This document shows, in pieces, positions 27,512 to 36,449 of a stretch of 64,000 bases of DNA. The stretch spans positions 434,001 through 498,000 of the forward strand of contig CAZGQO010000001.1 in assembly GCA_964527925.1 (NCBI GenBank), written 5' to 3'. The stretch is from Ch128b sp964527925. Its GTDB lineage: Bacteria; Bacteroidota; Ignavibacteria; Ch128b. Position 1 is the stretch's first letter. Each line of letters opens with the position of its first letter. The position numbers were made by a program, and so were the translations under genes. The notes beneath the pieces are model-generated. The model searched no databases. It was not told where the DNA came from and worked only from the letters and a program-made list of their open reading frames with translations.

Positions 27512-29955
27512 TGAAAAGAAGAAAAAGAATTTCGGATACAACTATCAGCTCTGAAGACTTTTTTATTCCATATGAGATTAAAAAATCTATTTTTGGATTC
27601 GTTTTATTAGTAGTTGGAATTCTTATTGGTCTATCCATTTTTACTTACCATCCTTCTGACTATACTTATATCCAAAATATTTCAATTAAAGATTTTTTCT
27701 TCCTTATTGATCCGAATTCTGATGTATCAGATCTGGCAAGGAAGGTAAATAATCCACTGGGCTTAGCTGGTGCAATCGTGGCAAATACATTAATAAATAA
27801 CCTTTTTGGATATTTTTCGATAACTCTTCCAATAGTTGTTGCATACTGGGGTATAATTATTTTATTCAAAATAAATAATTATAGAAAAAACTTCTTTTAT
27901 TCGATCTTATTTATTTCTGTTGGGTTATTGCTTGCGACGATGCTTGGAATTCTTTCAAATGCATCTGAACCATTTCTGGATAGAAAAGAATTATATGGTT
28001 CTGTAGGAAAATTATTAGGTCAATTTTTGATCAAGTTGATTGGTGCAGCTGGCGGAATAATTATCATAGTCTCAATTATAATAATTATATCCATAATAAT
28101 TTTAAGGATCAATATATCCATATTATTACAAAAATTGTTCACAAAAGGGTTGTCAGCTTCTTCTGCTTTAAATCTTAAATTAAAATCAATTTTTAGTTGG
28201 AGAAGGGAAAAATTAGCGCAGAAAAATAATACACGTACAAAAGAAAAAACACCACCAAAAACAATTATAAAATCTGATGCTGCTAAAATTGAGATCGTCA
28301 ATAATTCGAATGAAGGTATTCAACAACCTGAAATAATTGAAGCTGATAACAAACCAACACAACAAAAACCCATAGAGATAAAAGTCAAAAACGAACAGCC
28401 CGTTATAGAAAACACACCCGAAAATAATTCAGATTTCGATGAAGATGGTTTTCAACCATGGGATGAGTCATTACCGTTCAAACAACCTCAACTTGATTTG
28501 TTAGATCCGCCAACTCAAATTCAGAATATCAATCAAGAAGAATTAACTAAAAAAGCTGAAAACATTAAGAATAAGCTTCAAATTTTTAATGTTAAGATTG
28601 AAGAGATCAAAATTACTCCTGGACCAGTAGTAACTCTTTATGAAGTTGTTCCCTCACCTGATGTTAAAATCAACGAAATTACTAGGCTAAAAGATGATAT
28701 TGCCTTAGCATTGAAAGCAAAAGGATTGAGATTAATTGCTCCAATGCCAGGAAGAGGTACAATTGGTGTAGAAATACCGAATGATGTACCTGAAAGTATT
28801 ATAGTTAGAAATGTTTTTAGTTCACCGAAATTAAAAGAAATAAAATATAACTTGCCTTTAGCAATGGGCAAAACTGTAACCGGTGAGATCTTCATTGATG
28901 ACTTAACAGATATGCCTCATCTTTTGATTGCAGGGTCTACAGGTTCAGGAAAAAGTGTAGGGATAAATACAATCATTCATAGTTTACTTTTTAATGTTCA
29001 TCCAGCAAAAGTTAAATTTGTTATAATCGATCCAAAAAGAATTGAGCTTGCAGCATACAAACGTTTAAAAAAACATTTCCTTGCAATCTGTCCTGATATT
29101 AACGAGACAATAATCACAACACCCGAAAATGCAGTAGCCGTCCTCAAATCACTCGAAGTTGAAATGGACAAACGATACGATTGGTTAAGCAAATTAGATT
29201 CTCGAAACATAAATGAATTCAATGCTAAAATTTCCAAACTTAAAACAAAAGAAAAAGATGGTGTTAAGCTGCATTTTCTTCCTTATATAGTTTTAATTGT
29301 AGATGAGTTTGCTGATCTAATGTTGACTGCTGGTAAAAAGATAGAGGACTCAATTGCACGACTTGCTCAAATGTCAAGAGCTGCTGGAATTCATTTAATT
29401 TTTGCAACACAGAGACCTTCAGTAAACATTATTGGTGGAAATATCAAAGCTAATTTCCCTGCAAGAATTGCTTATAAAGTTTTCACAAAAATTGATTCAA
29501 TGACCATTCTCGATCAAACTGGTGCGGAGCAACTTCTCGGCAAAGGCGATATGATTTATTCTAAAAACGATAATCTTGTGAGAATTCAGAATGCGTTCAT
29601 CACCGAACACGAGATAATTAGAGTCCTTGACTTTATTGAAAATCAAGAAGGATTCAAAAGTCCCTACATCTTACCATCTGTTGCAAACAATAGAGAAGTA
29701 AATCAATTTGGAAATTCTACCGGTGATTTTGATGAATTAACAAGAGAAGCTGCTGAGATTGTTGTACAGCACAAGATTGCATCGGTAACTTTCTTGCAGA
29801 GAAAATTGAAAATCGGATATGCCCGTGCAGCAAGAATAATGGATGATCTTGAGCAACTTGGAATTGTTGGACCTGCTCAGAGCGGAAAGAACAGATTAGT
29901 TAATATCGAAGATAAATCGGAATTGGATGAATTATTCAACTCTTACGGACTTTAG
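27511..29955 (+). CDS. ftsK: DNA translocase FtsK/SpoIIIE
   Basis: An 814-residue hexameric DNA pump that clears chromosome ends from the division septum. The N-terminus has about four membrane helices (residues 25-210), followed by a short Lys/Glu/Asn-rich linker. Then come the alpha/beta translocase domain with Walker A (GSTGSGKSVG, about 474-483), Walker B (IVLIVDEFADLM) and the LIFATQRPSVNIIGG segment. The C-terminus is the winged-helix gamma domain (AASVTFLQRKLKIGYARAAR-type), which reads KOPS-like sites. Its ATG shares a base with the comB stop. lolA follows 130 bp downstream, a neighbour pairing also seen in other bacteria. Confidence 0.96.
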   Translation: MKRRKRISDTTISSEDFFIPYEIKKSIFGFVLLVVGILIGLSIFTYHPSDYTYIQNISIKDFFFLIDPNSDVSDLARKVNNPLGLAGAIVANTLINNLFGYFSITLPIVVAYWGIIILFKINNYRKNFFYSILFISVGLLLATMLGILSNASEPFLDRKELYGSVGKLLGQFLIKLIGAAGGIIIIVSIIIIISIIILRINISILLQKLFTKGLSASSALNLKLKSIFSWRREKLAQKNNTRTKEKTPPKTIIKSDAAKIEIVNNSNEGIQQPEIIEADNKPTQQKPIEIKVKNEQPVIENTPENNSDFDEDGFQPWDESLPFKQPQLDLLDPPTQIQNINQEELTKKAENIKNKLQIFNVKIEEIKITPGPVVTLYEVVPSPDVKINEITRLKDDIALALKAKGLRLIAPMPGRGTIGVEIPNDVPESIIVRNVFSSPKLKEIKYNLPLAMGKTVTGEIFIDDLTDMPHLLIAGSTGSGKSVGINTIIHSLLFNVHPAKVKFVIIDPKRIELAAYKRLKKHFLAICPDINETIITTPENAVAVLKSLEVEMDKRYDWLSKLDSRNINEFNAKISKLKTKEKDGVKLHFLPYIVLIVDEFADLMLTAGKKIEDSIARLAQMSRAAGIHLIFATQRPSVNIIGGNIKANFPARIAYKVFTKIDSMTILDQTGAEQLLGKGDMIYSKNDNLVRIQNAFITEHEIIRVLDFIENQEGFKSPYILPSVANNREVNQFGNSTGDFDELTREAAEIVVQHKIASVTFLQRKLKIGYARAARIMDDLEQLGIVGPAQSGKNRLVNIEDKSELDELFNSYGL

Positions 29956-30087
29956 TATTCTATCAATTTATACTGTATTCAATCTCACAATTTTTTATCT
30001 TTCAATGTAGACTAAATAAAATAGTTTCCAACAATTTTTCTTAAATTCGAAACAATAATTTCAAATCTTTTATACAATTAGATAATT

Positions 30088-30732
30088 ATGTTATTAAGGA
30101 AATCGATTACATTAATACTCTTTTTGACTTCTAATATTTTGTATCCCATAAATTTAAATTATCAATTAAAAGAACCAGAAAAGTTTTTCAAAGAAGTTCA
30201 GACCAGGTATGATCAAATTAATAATTGCATAATTAAATTTGAACAAGAAATAAAAACACCTATGCTGGAGGAAAAACAATCGATCAAAGGAAAACTCTAC
30301 TTTGCAAAAGAAAACAAATATCGCATTGAATTTCAAAATCAAATAATAGTTTGTGACGGAGTGAATGTTTATAATTTTACCAGATCAACACGAAGAGTGG
30401 TCATATCAAATTTCGAAGAAAATTTCTATTCCCCTTCTAATTTGTTGGTAAATATTGTCAATTATTCTAAAATCGAATTTCTTGGTGAAGAATCCCGCAA
30501 CGGGAAACGACTTTACAAATTCAATTTAATGCCTCAAAGAAAAAATCCCGAATTTAAAACGATGACTTTATGGATTGATAATGAAAAAGTAATTCAAAAA
30601 CTTGAGACTGAAGATTGGGCTGGCAATCGTTATACTTTTCAGGTTTTAAGTTTTCAACCAAATCAAACATTAAAGAACGAATTATTTAACTTCACTATTC
30701 CGGCAGGTGCGAAAGTTGTTGACCTCAGATAA
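30088..30732 (+). CDS. lolA: Outer-membrane lipoprotein carrier protein LolA
   Basis: A 214-residue periplasmic chaperone that carries lipoproteins from the LolCDE exporter to the outer membrane. It has a signal sequence at 1-20 followed by the LolA-type core: IIKFEQEIKTPMLEEKQSIKGKL-type first strands, YRIEFQNQIIVCDGVNVYNF, and FKTMTLWIDNEKVIQKLETED. The fold is an open beta-barrel with a hydrophobic cavity. A LolCDE-like exporter is encoded only 3 kb away on the other strand, which supports the call. The downstream membrane-protein gene starts inside its last codons. Confidence 0.9.
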   Translation: MLLRKSITLILFLTSNILYPINLNYQLKEPEKFFKEVQTRYDQINNCIIKFEQEIKTPMLEEKQSIKGKLYFAKENKYRIEFQNQIIVCDGVNVYNFTRSTRRVVISNFEENFYSPSNLLVNIVNYSKIEFLGEESRNGKRLYKFNLMPQRKNPEFKTMTLWIDNEKVIQKLETEDWAGNRYTFQVLSFQPNQTLKNELFNFTIPAGAKVVDLR

Positions 30733-31741
30733 ATTCCCCGTAAAGCTTAAAGATATAGTCCTATACTTAATTTCAATTTTTGCTGGAATTTTACTTCTTG
30801 TTTATACATTCAGAGGAGTTTCTCTCGTTGAAATTCAAGATGAGCTTAAAAATATAAACTACTTTTATCTAACTTTATTTATGTTTATTGCCTTACTTGG
30901 TACTTACATCCGTGCCTTGAGATGGAAATACATGATTTTATCATTCAAAGAAGATGTGAAGTTAAAAAATCTTTTCAATGCAACTGTAGTTGGATACGGA
31001 ATGAATGTAATTTTCCCGCGTTTTGGTGAGGTTGCTCGTGCGTTGTATCTTGGTGCATCAGAAAAAATTTCGAGAAGTTCAGCACTGGGTACAATCATAG
31101 TGGAAAGAGTTATTGACCTAATCTTTTTAATTTTTTCAGTTGTCATTTCACTCTGGACATTTGGAGATGAGCTATCTTCTAAATATCCATGGATTTATAA
31201 TTCGATTTATTTAGGTCTAATAGTTTTATTTATATCTGTTGCTTTCCTGTTTTTTGTGATAAAATTTCAAAATAGAATTATTGATTTCATTGATAAACTT
31301 TTCAATCATTTAAATTTTCATCTATTTAATAAAGCAACTGAAATTACTTCAAAAGTCATTGAAGGATTTGACAGCATAAAAACCCAGAAAAATTATCTGA
31401 TGATTTTCATACTCTCTCCCGTCTTATGGTTTTCTTACGCTTTTGGTTCATACATTGCTTTACTTTCTTTAAATATGCAACTTCTCATACCAGTTGATTT
31501 ATCATCTGGTTTGATAATAATGAGCATCACTACATTTGGAATAATGATTCCAATTCCTGGTGCAACTGGTTCATATCACGCTTTTTGTAAAAGTGTTCTG
31601 ACAATGATTCTTGGTTTCAATGTAAAAATCAGTCTTGCTTATGCAGTTTTAACTCATTTAATCTCAAATCTGTTGATGTTAATAATAACAATCTTCATTC
31701 TATTGAAACGTGGAGTGAAAGACTCATTTCTCGTTAGTTAA
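30707..31741 (+). CDS. UPF0104/lysylphosphatidylglycerol-synthase-like membrane protein
   Basis: A 344-residue inner-membrane protein with about eight hydrophobic helices, of the flippase-like UPF0104 family related to the membrane part of MprF and to AglD. Typical segments are ALRWKYMILSF, GYGMNVIFPRFGEVARALYLG, IIVERVIDLIFL and, near the end, IPIPGATGSYHAFC. The GTG start at 30707 overlaps lolA by 26 bases; TTG codons at 30716 and 30719 are alternatives, so the true start is unsure. Family members are thought to move or modify lipids; the substrate is unknown. Confidence 0.83.
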   Translation: MRKLLTSDKFPVKLKDIVLYLISIFAGILLLVYTFRGVSLVEIQDELKNINYFYLTLFMFIALLGTYIRALRWKYMILSFKEDVKLKNLFNATVVGYGMNVIFPRFGEVARALYLGASEKISRSSALGTIIVERVIDLIFLIFSVVISLWTFGDELSSKYPWIYNSIYLGLIVLFISVAFLFFVIKFQNRIIDFIDKLFNHLNFHLFNKATEITSKVIEGFDSIKTQKNYLMIFILSPVLWFSYAFGSYIALLSLNMQLLIPVDLSSGLIIMSITTFGIMIPIPGATGSYHAFCKSVLTMILGFNVKISLAYAVLTHLISNLLMLIITIFILLKRGVKDSFLVS

Positions 31742-31774
31742 GAAGTCACCATCAAAAAAATACCGGGAGTGAAT

Positions 31775-33055
31775 ATGTTCAACAAGATTAAAAATTTCCT
31801 CAATCAATTCTCATCTCAGTTCTGGCTTGTCATTATGTTCGAATTTTTTGAAAGAGGTTCCTACTATGGAATGATGAGTATTTTATCTGTTTACTTTACG
31901 GATCAATTATTTTTCTCGAAAGAAAGTGTTGGTGTAATTAAAAGCACAATTCAACCATTGCTCTATATATTACCAATTGTTGCAGGTGCAATTGGTGATA
32001 GATTCGGTTATAAAAAAACTTTGATATTCGCCTTTTCTTTTCTTGGACTTGGATATTTTTTGACAAGTCAGACTCGTGATTATGTTCTTGTTTTCGCAAG
32101 CCTTATTATTATGGGAATTGGTGCTGGTGCATTTAAACCAATGATTTCAGGAACGATTGCAAGAATTACAGACGAGAAAAACAGTACACTTGGTTTTGGA
32201 ATTTATTACTGGTCAATCAACTTTGGTGCATTTCTATTTCCACTAATACTGGTGCCATATTTAAAAAATAATTTTGGCTGGCATTCCGTTATGATAGCAT
32301 CAGCAGTTTTTACTGCGGGAATGATTATTCCAACGCTTTTATTTTATAAAGAACCGCCAAGACCGCAAAGCACAAAAAATCTTTTTGAAGTTTTTAAAGT
32401 AATGATTCTGGTTTTAAAAGATTTAAAGTTTGTTTCTCTAATTGTGATTTATTCAGGTTTCTGGATTTTGTATTTCCAGATGTTTGATTCTGTTTTGTGG
32501 TATGTGAAAGATTATGTGGATGCAACTGAGTTAGATCAATTTGTGAATTCAATATTTTTAGCAATCGGAATCAATCTCAACTGGAAGTTTGATGTTGAAC
32601 ATGTAACTGTTATTAATGCCGGCACGATAATTCTGCTTCAAATGGTCATTTCAAACTTGGTAAAGAATAAAAAAGCTCTTCCAACCATGATAACAGGAAT
32701 TTTAATTGGAACAATTGGCATGGCAATTCTTGCAATCTCAACTGATATCTGGGTTTTTGTAATTGGAATCACAATGTTTTCTATTGGTGAGATGACTGCA
32801 CATCCAAAGTTTATCAGCTATGTTGGACTAATCGCACCGGAAGATAAAAAAGCTACTTATCTCGGTTATGCTTTTCTTTATGGTGTATTAGGTTCTTTAA
32901 TTGGCGGAGTGCTCGGTGCAAATTTATATGTTCATTTTGTTGATAATTTGAAAGATCCACAAACTCTCTGGATTGTGTTTAGTTTGATTGGGGTTGCAAC
33001 AATTATTGGTTTGTTGATTTACGGTAAATTCATTGCGAAAGAAAGTAAGTATTAA
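31775..33055 (+). CDS. POT/PTR2-family proton-dependent peptide transporter
   Basis: About 426 residues, an MFS transporter with about 12 helices. It carries the POT motifs: ExxER as EFFERGSYYG in helix 1, GAGAFKPMISGTIAR in place of the usual GTGGIKPNVS, and FGIYYWSINFGAFLFP for the second PTR2 signature. It should import di- or tripeptides with protons. GGGAG at 31765-31769 lies 5 nt before the ATG at 31775, so I prefer this start to the overlapping in-frame GTG at 31769. A hydrophilic stretch after helix 8 (about residues 248-266) is longer than usual. It converges with the LolD-like gene. Confidence 0.88.
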   Translation: MFNKIKNFLNQFSSQFWLVIMFEFFERGSYYGMMSILSVYFTDQLFFSKESVGVIKSTIQPLLYILPIVAGAIGDRFGYKKTLIFAFSFLGLGYFLTSQTRDYVLVFASLIIMGIGAGAFKPMISGTIARITDEKNSTLGFGIYYWSINFGAFLFPLILVPYLKNNFGWHSVMIASAVFTAGMIIPTLLFYKEPPRPQSTKNLFEVFKVMILVLKDLKFVSLIVIYSGFWILYFQMFDSVLWYVKDYVDATELDQFVNSIFLAIGINLNWKFDVEHVTVINAGTIILLQMVISNLVKNKKALPTMITGILIGTIGMAILAISTDIWVFVIGITMFSIGEMTAHPKFISYVGLIAPEDKKATYLGYAFLYGVLGSLIGGVLGANLYVHFVDNLKDPQTLWIVFSLIGVATIIGLLIYGKFIAKESKY

Positions 33056-33128
33056 TCGAATGAAAAGTAATTAATGAAATTTATCTGAGAAGATTCTCCG
33101 ATTTTTCTGATTAAACAGTAGCTGACCT

Positions 33129-33827
33129 TTAATCTGCGTTTATCAAACCATCTTTTATTTCCAGAACACGGTCAGCTATTTGAATTAAATCTGGATTGTG
33201 AGTTACTATAACAAAAGTTTTTTTCAATTCGCTGTGAAGTTGCTGGAATAGATTAATTATGATTTGACTGTTATTTGTATCAAGATTACCTGTAGGTTCA
33301 TCGGCAAAAATTAAATCTGGTGAGTTTGCAAGTGACCTTGCAACAGCAACTCTTTGCTGCTCGCCTCCCGAAAGTTCAGATGGTTTATGATTCAATCGAT
33401 GACTCATGCCAACATAATCAATTAATTCCATTGCTTTCTGTTGGGCTTCTTTAATTTTTTTCCCGTCTATCATCATCGGAATCATTACATTCTCAAGAAC
33501 AGTAAATTCTGGCAATAGATGATGAAACTGAAAAACAAATCCAATGTTTCTGTTTCGGAATTTTGACAATTCTTCATCTTTAAGATTCAGAAGATTTATT
33601 TCCCGAAAAAGTATTGTCCCCTGATCTGGTTTATCGATAGTTCCAAGAATATGAATTAAAGTACTTTTTCCTGCACCTGATGCACCAATTATTACAAGTT
33701 TTTCATTTTCATAAATATCGAGAGAAATTCCTTTGAGTACTTCAAGTTTGTTTGAATTATCAATCAAATATGATTTTCTAATATCTCTTGCACGGAGTAA
33801 AATTTTTGATTCGTTTGAAGTGTCCAT
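33129..33827 (-). CDS. lolD: LolD-like ABC transporter ATPase, lipoprotein release
   Basis: About 232 residues, the ATPase of a MacB/LolD-type exporter that hands lipoproteins to LolA. Walker A is GASGAGKSTL, the Q-loop FVFQFHHLLPEFTVLENV, the signature LSGGEQQRVAVARSL, and Walker B LIFADEPTGNLD; the late ITHNPDL segment holds the switch His. I prefer the ATG at 33827, which has GGGAA about 7 nt upstream; an ATG at 33839 lies inside the last codons of the permease gene. It is the last gene of a three-gene minus-strand operon with two FtsX-type permeases. Confidence 0.9.
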   Translation of the reverse strand: MDTSNESKILLRARDIRKSYLIDNSNKLEVLKGISLDIYENEKLVIIGASGAGKSTLIHILGTIDKPDQGTILFREINLLNLKDEELSKFRNRNIGFVFQFHHLLPEFTVLENVMIPMMIDGKKIKEAQQKAMELIDYVGMSHRLNHKPSELSGGEQQRVAVARSLANSPDLIFADEPTGNLDTNNSQIIINLFQQLHSELKKTFVIVTHNPDLIQIADRVLEIKDGLINAD

Positions 33828-33829
33828 AA

Positions 33830-35059
33830 TTATTCCCATCTGATTGCGTCAATTGGACTTAAGTTAGCTGCCTTTCTTGCGGGAAAATACCCTGCGAATG
33901 TTGAAAGAAATATCGCCATTAGTGAAATAAGGAAAATATCATTTACACGAACTTCAATCGGTAATGCATCAATGATATAAACTGTGGGATCAAGTGAATA
34001 TAATTTATAATTAATCTGCAGATAGCAAACTGCAAGTCCTATAATAACTCCAAGTATCGAACCTATTATTCCAATCAAAACACCTTCCAATAAAAATATT
34101 TTTAGGATACTTCTGTTGGATAGACCAAGAGACTTCAGTACACCTATATCTCGTTTCTTTTCAATAACTGTCATCAAAAGTGAACTAAAAATTGAAAAAG
34201 TCGCAACTGCAATGATAAGACTCAAAATTGTATAAGCTGTCCATCGTTCAATCAACATAACTGAATATAAATCTCTGTGAAGGTCAAACCAGGTTTTTAC
34301 AGTGATTAATTCTTTATTTGAGATTTGTTCAAGTTTACTTTTTACATCGTCTGTCTCATTTATATTCCTTAATCTTATTTCATATCCAAAAATTTTCTCA
34401 CCGAATCCAAGTAATCTTTGAGCTTGATTCAAATTCACATAAACATTGTAAGCATCAACATCATTATTATGAGTATTATAAATTCCACCAACTACAAAAC
34501 TTTGATTCAATGGAAAAGAAATTCCAGATAGATAACTTTCCAGTCCCTCTGGACTTACAACAACAATCGTATCCCCAATTGAAATTTTTAAACGATTTGC
34601 TAAACTCAATCCGATTAAGGTTTTAGGAAAGTAGTCGGGATTCAAATCATAACTTCCTGCAACCAGACTGTTTTTTAAACCAGTAATTTTTTGATCTTCT
34701 TCATCACTTATTCCGACTAAGTTAATAATTCTAATCACTCGATTAGAATAAACCACGCACTTGCCATTAACAAAAGGTGTAAACGACTCAACTTCTTTAT
34801 TACTTCGAAGAGATTCTTCTATCTTTTCATCTCTATAAAAACCTTCTGCGATGTTTGATTCAATTTTTATGTGCGGATCAAAACTAATTAGAATATTTGT
34901 TACCAGCGATGAAAATCCATTAAAAACAGAAAGAACAACGATTAAAGCAGCCACTCCAATCGTTATTCCAAGAATTGAAAGCAAAGAAATTATAGAAATA
35001 AAATTTACTCTGTGTTTAGATTTCAAGTATCTGAATGCAATAAATCTTTCTAAATTCAT
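33830..35059 (-). CDS. LolC/LolE-like ABC transporter permease (FtsX family)
   Basis: A 409-residue permease with one N-terminal helix, a large periplasmic domain (about 45-270) and three C-terminal helices. Typical segments are FIAFRYLKSKHRVNFISIIS, GVAALIVVLSVFNGF, and the FtsX motif region KRDIGVLKSLGLSNRSILKIFLLEG. It ends in AANLSPIDAIRWE, a common family ending. It follows the other permease by 6 bp and overlaps or abuts lolD. The pair should form the membrane part of the lipoprotein-releasing complex. Confidence 0.9.
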   Translation of the reverse strand: MNLERFIAFRYLKSKHRVNFISIISLLSILGITIGVAALIVVLSVFNGFSSLVTNILISFDPHIKIESNIAEGFYRDEKIEESLRSNKEVESFTPFVNGKCVVYSNRVIRIINLVGISDEEDQKITGLKNSLVAGSYDLNPDYFPKTLIGLSLANRLKISIGDTIVVVSPEGLESYLSGISFPLNQSFVVGGIYNTHNNDVDAYNVYVNLNQAQRLLGFGEKIFGYEIRLRNINETDDVKSKLEQISNKELITVKTWFDLHRDLYSVMLIERWTAYTILSLIIAVATFSIFSSLLMTVIEKKRDIGVLKSLGLSNRSILKIFLLEGVLIGIIGSILGVIIGLAVCYLQINYKLYSLDPTVYIIDALPIEVRVNDIFLISLMAIFLSTFAGYFPARKAANLSPIDAIRWE

Positions 35060-35065
35060 ATTGAT

Positions 35066-36292
35066 TTATGAAAACCTCATCGATTTAACAATTTCCAATC
35101 TGGCTGCAAACCGAGCGGGCAAGAATGAAAATAGAATTGATATGGTTAGACTCAAAATGGAAACTACAAGAAAATCGGTCAGGTCAATTGCAATTGGAAC
35201 TTTATCAAGAAAATAAACTCCTTCTGGAATTTTGACAACATTAAATCTTTGTTGAATTAAAAGAAGTATTAGAGCAATCATATTGCCAGTAATTGTTCCA
35301 ATCAAACCAATGATTAACCCATTTAAAACAAAAATCAATTTTATTTGCTTTGAAGTAGATCCCATTGCTTTCAGGATCCCAATCGAATTTGTTTTATCCA
35401 TTACAAAAATTAGAAGAGTTGAAATCACATTAAAAATTGCAACTATAGTTATTAAAGCAAGAACAATTGGTATAGGTTTTTTTTGTAATTCTATCCAGTT
35501 AAAAATATTTCGATACATCTGGAAAATTGATCTGACTTCATAAGGATAACCAAGAGAATAATTTAATTTAGCGGTATAAAAATCAGCGTTTGATGGATTT
35601 TTAATTTTGATCTCATAACCCGAAATCTTATCTCCAAAACCAAACAATTGTTGAGCAGAATTCAAATGAATGAAGGCATTTAAATCATCGTATTCGGACA
35701 TACCCGATTCATAAATCCCTTTAACAACAAATTTTTTAATTCTCAATCGATCAACATCTATTGGAATGACAAAACTCTGCAGTGAAAATGCTGTTAATGT
35801 ATCTCCTAACTTTGCATTAATCTTTCGCGAAAGTTTTCTGCCAATGATAATTGGTTGGAAATTACCTTCACCTGAAAGATCATAATTGCCTTCTACAATA
35901 CTTTGTCTGAGTGTTGAATAATCATGTTCAGGTAAGATACCTTTAAGAAAAACTCCTTCTTTAAATTTTTTGACCTTAATTAAAGCTAACTGTCCAGTAA
36001 ATGGTGAAATACCAGATAAATCATCTCCAATTATACCCTGAATTTTTTTCAATTCAGTTTGATTGAATTCAACCTGCTTTCCTTCCATTCCTTCAGCGAT
36101 GATGTGAAGATTGAAACCTACGACTTTATTCTCAATCTCCTTTTCGAATCCATTCAGAACTGATAGAGCTATTTCTAAAATTATCACACCAACAGCAATC
36201 CCAATTATAGATATGAAAGAAATTCTGTAGAGAATACTTGATTGGCGTTGAACCTGCAAAAATCTTTTCAGGATTGTAAGTATAAATTCCAT
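35066..36292 (-). CDS. LolC/LolE-like ABC transporter permease, first of operon (FtsX family)
   Basis: A 408-residue paralog of the next gene, with the same layout: N-terminal helix (SIIGIAVGVIILEIALSVLNGF), periplasmic domain, and three helices with TNSIGILKAMGSTSKQIKLIFVLNG. Both permeases share GFGDKI/GFGEKI followed by GYEI in the periplasmic domain, so they arose by duplication. Two different permeases with one ATPase gives a LolCDE-type heteromeric complex. About 157 bp separates it from the divergent gdhA. Confidence 0.9.
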   Translation of the reverse strand: MEFILTILKRFLQVQRQSSILYRISFISIIGIAVGVIILEIALSVLNGFEKEIENKVVGFNLHIIAEGMEGKQVEFNQTELKKIQGIIGDDLSGISPFTGQLALIKVKKFKEGVFLKGILPEHDYSTLRQSIVEGNYDLSGEGNFQPIIIGRKLSRKINAKLGDTLTAFSLQSFVIPIDVDRLRIKKFVVKGIYESGMSEYDDLNAFIHLNSAQQLFGFGDKISGYEIKIKNPSNADFYTAKLNYSLGYPYEVRSIFQMYRNIFNWIELQKKPIPIVLALITIVAIFNVISTLLIFVMDKTNSIGILKAMGSTSKQIKLIFVLNGLIIGLIGTITGNMIALILLLIQQRFNVVKIPEGVYFLDKVPIAIDLTDFLVVSILSLTISILFSFLPARFAARLEIVKSMRFS

Positions 36293-36379
36293 ACTAATTC
36301 AAATATAAATAAAACATGTTGTTCGTAAAATTTTGTAATAAAAATTATAACAAACACTTCATAAAATCTCTGACTACAA

Positions 36380-36398
36380 ATTCATAGTCATTATGAAT
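36380..36398. promoter_or_regulatory. Inverted repeat between the lol operon and gdhA, possible operator
   Basis: ATTCATA (36380-36386) and TATGAAT (36392-36398) form a 7-bp dyad with a 5-bp spacer, in the 157-bp divergent region, about 50 bp before the gdhA start. It could be a binding site for a dimeric regulator of either gene. It is AT-rich, so chance is a real alternative. Confidence 0.3.
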
Positions 36399-36449
36399 CG
36401 AAATTTTCTTTTTTCATCTTAATATCCCCAACAAAAAGAGAGGTTTTTT

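Noticed and set aside
33087..33110. Short hairpin GAGAA-GA-TTCTC with following Ts after the POT transporter gene
   Set aside because: Only a 5-bp stem with a 2-base loop, too weak to call a terminator.
33119..33180. TAGCTGACC and GGTCAGCTA inverted repeat at the end of the LolD gene
   Set aside because: The spacer is about 45 bases, one arm is inside the coding sequence, and no T-run follows; it is better explained by chance.
35283..35543. Open frame on the plus strand inside the first Lol permease gene
   Set aside because: Shadow of the permease: its hydrophobic pattern is the complement of membrane-helix codons.
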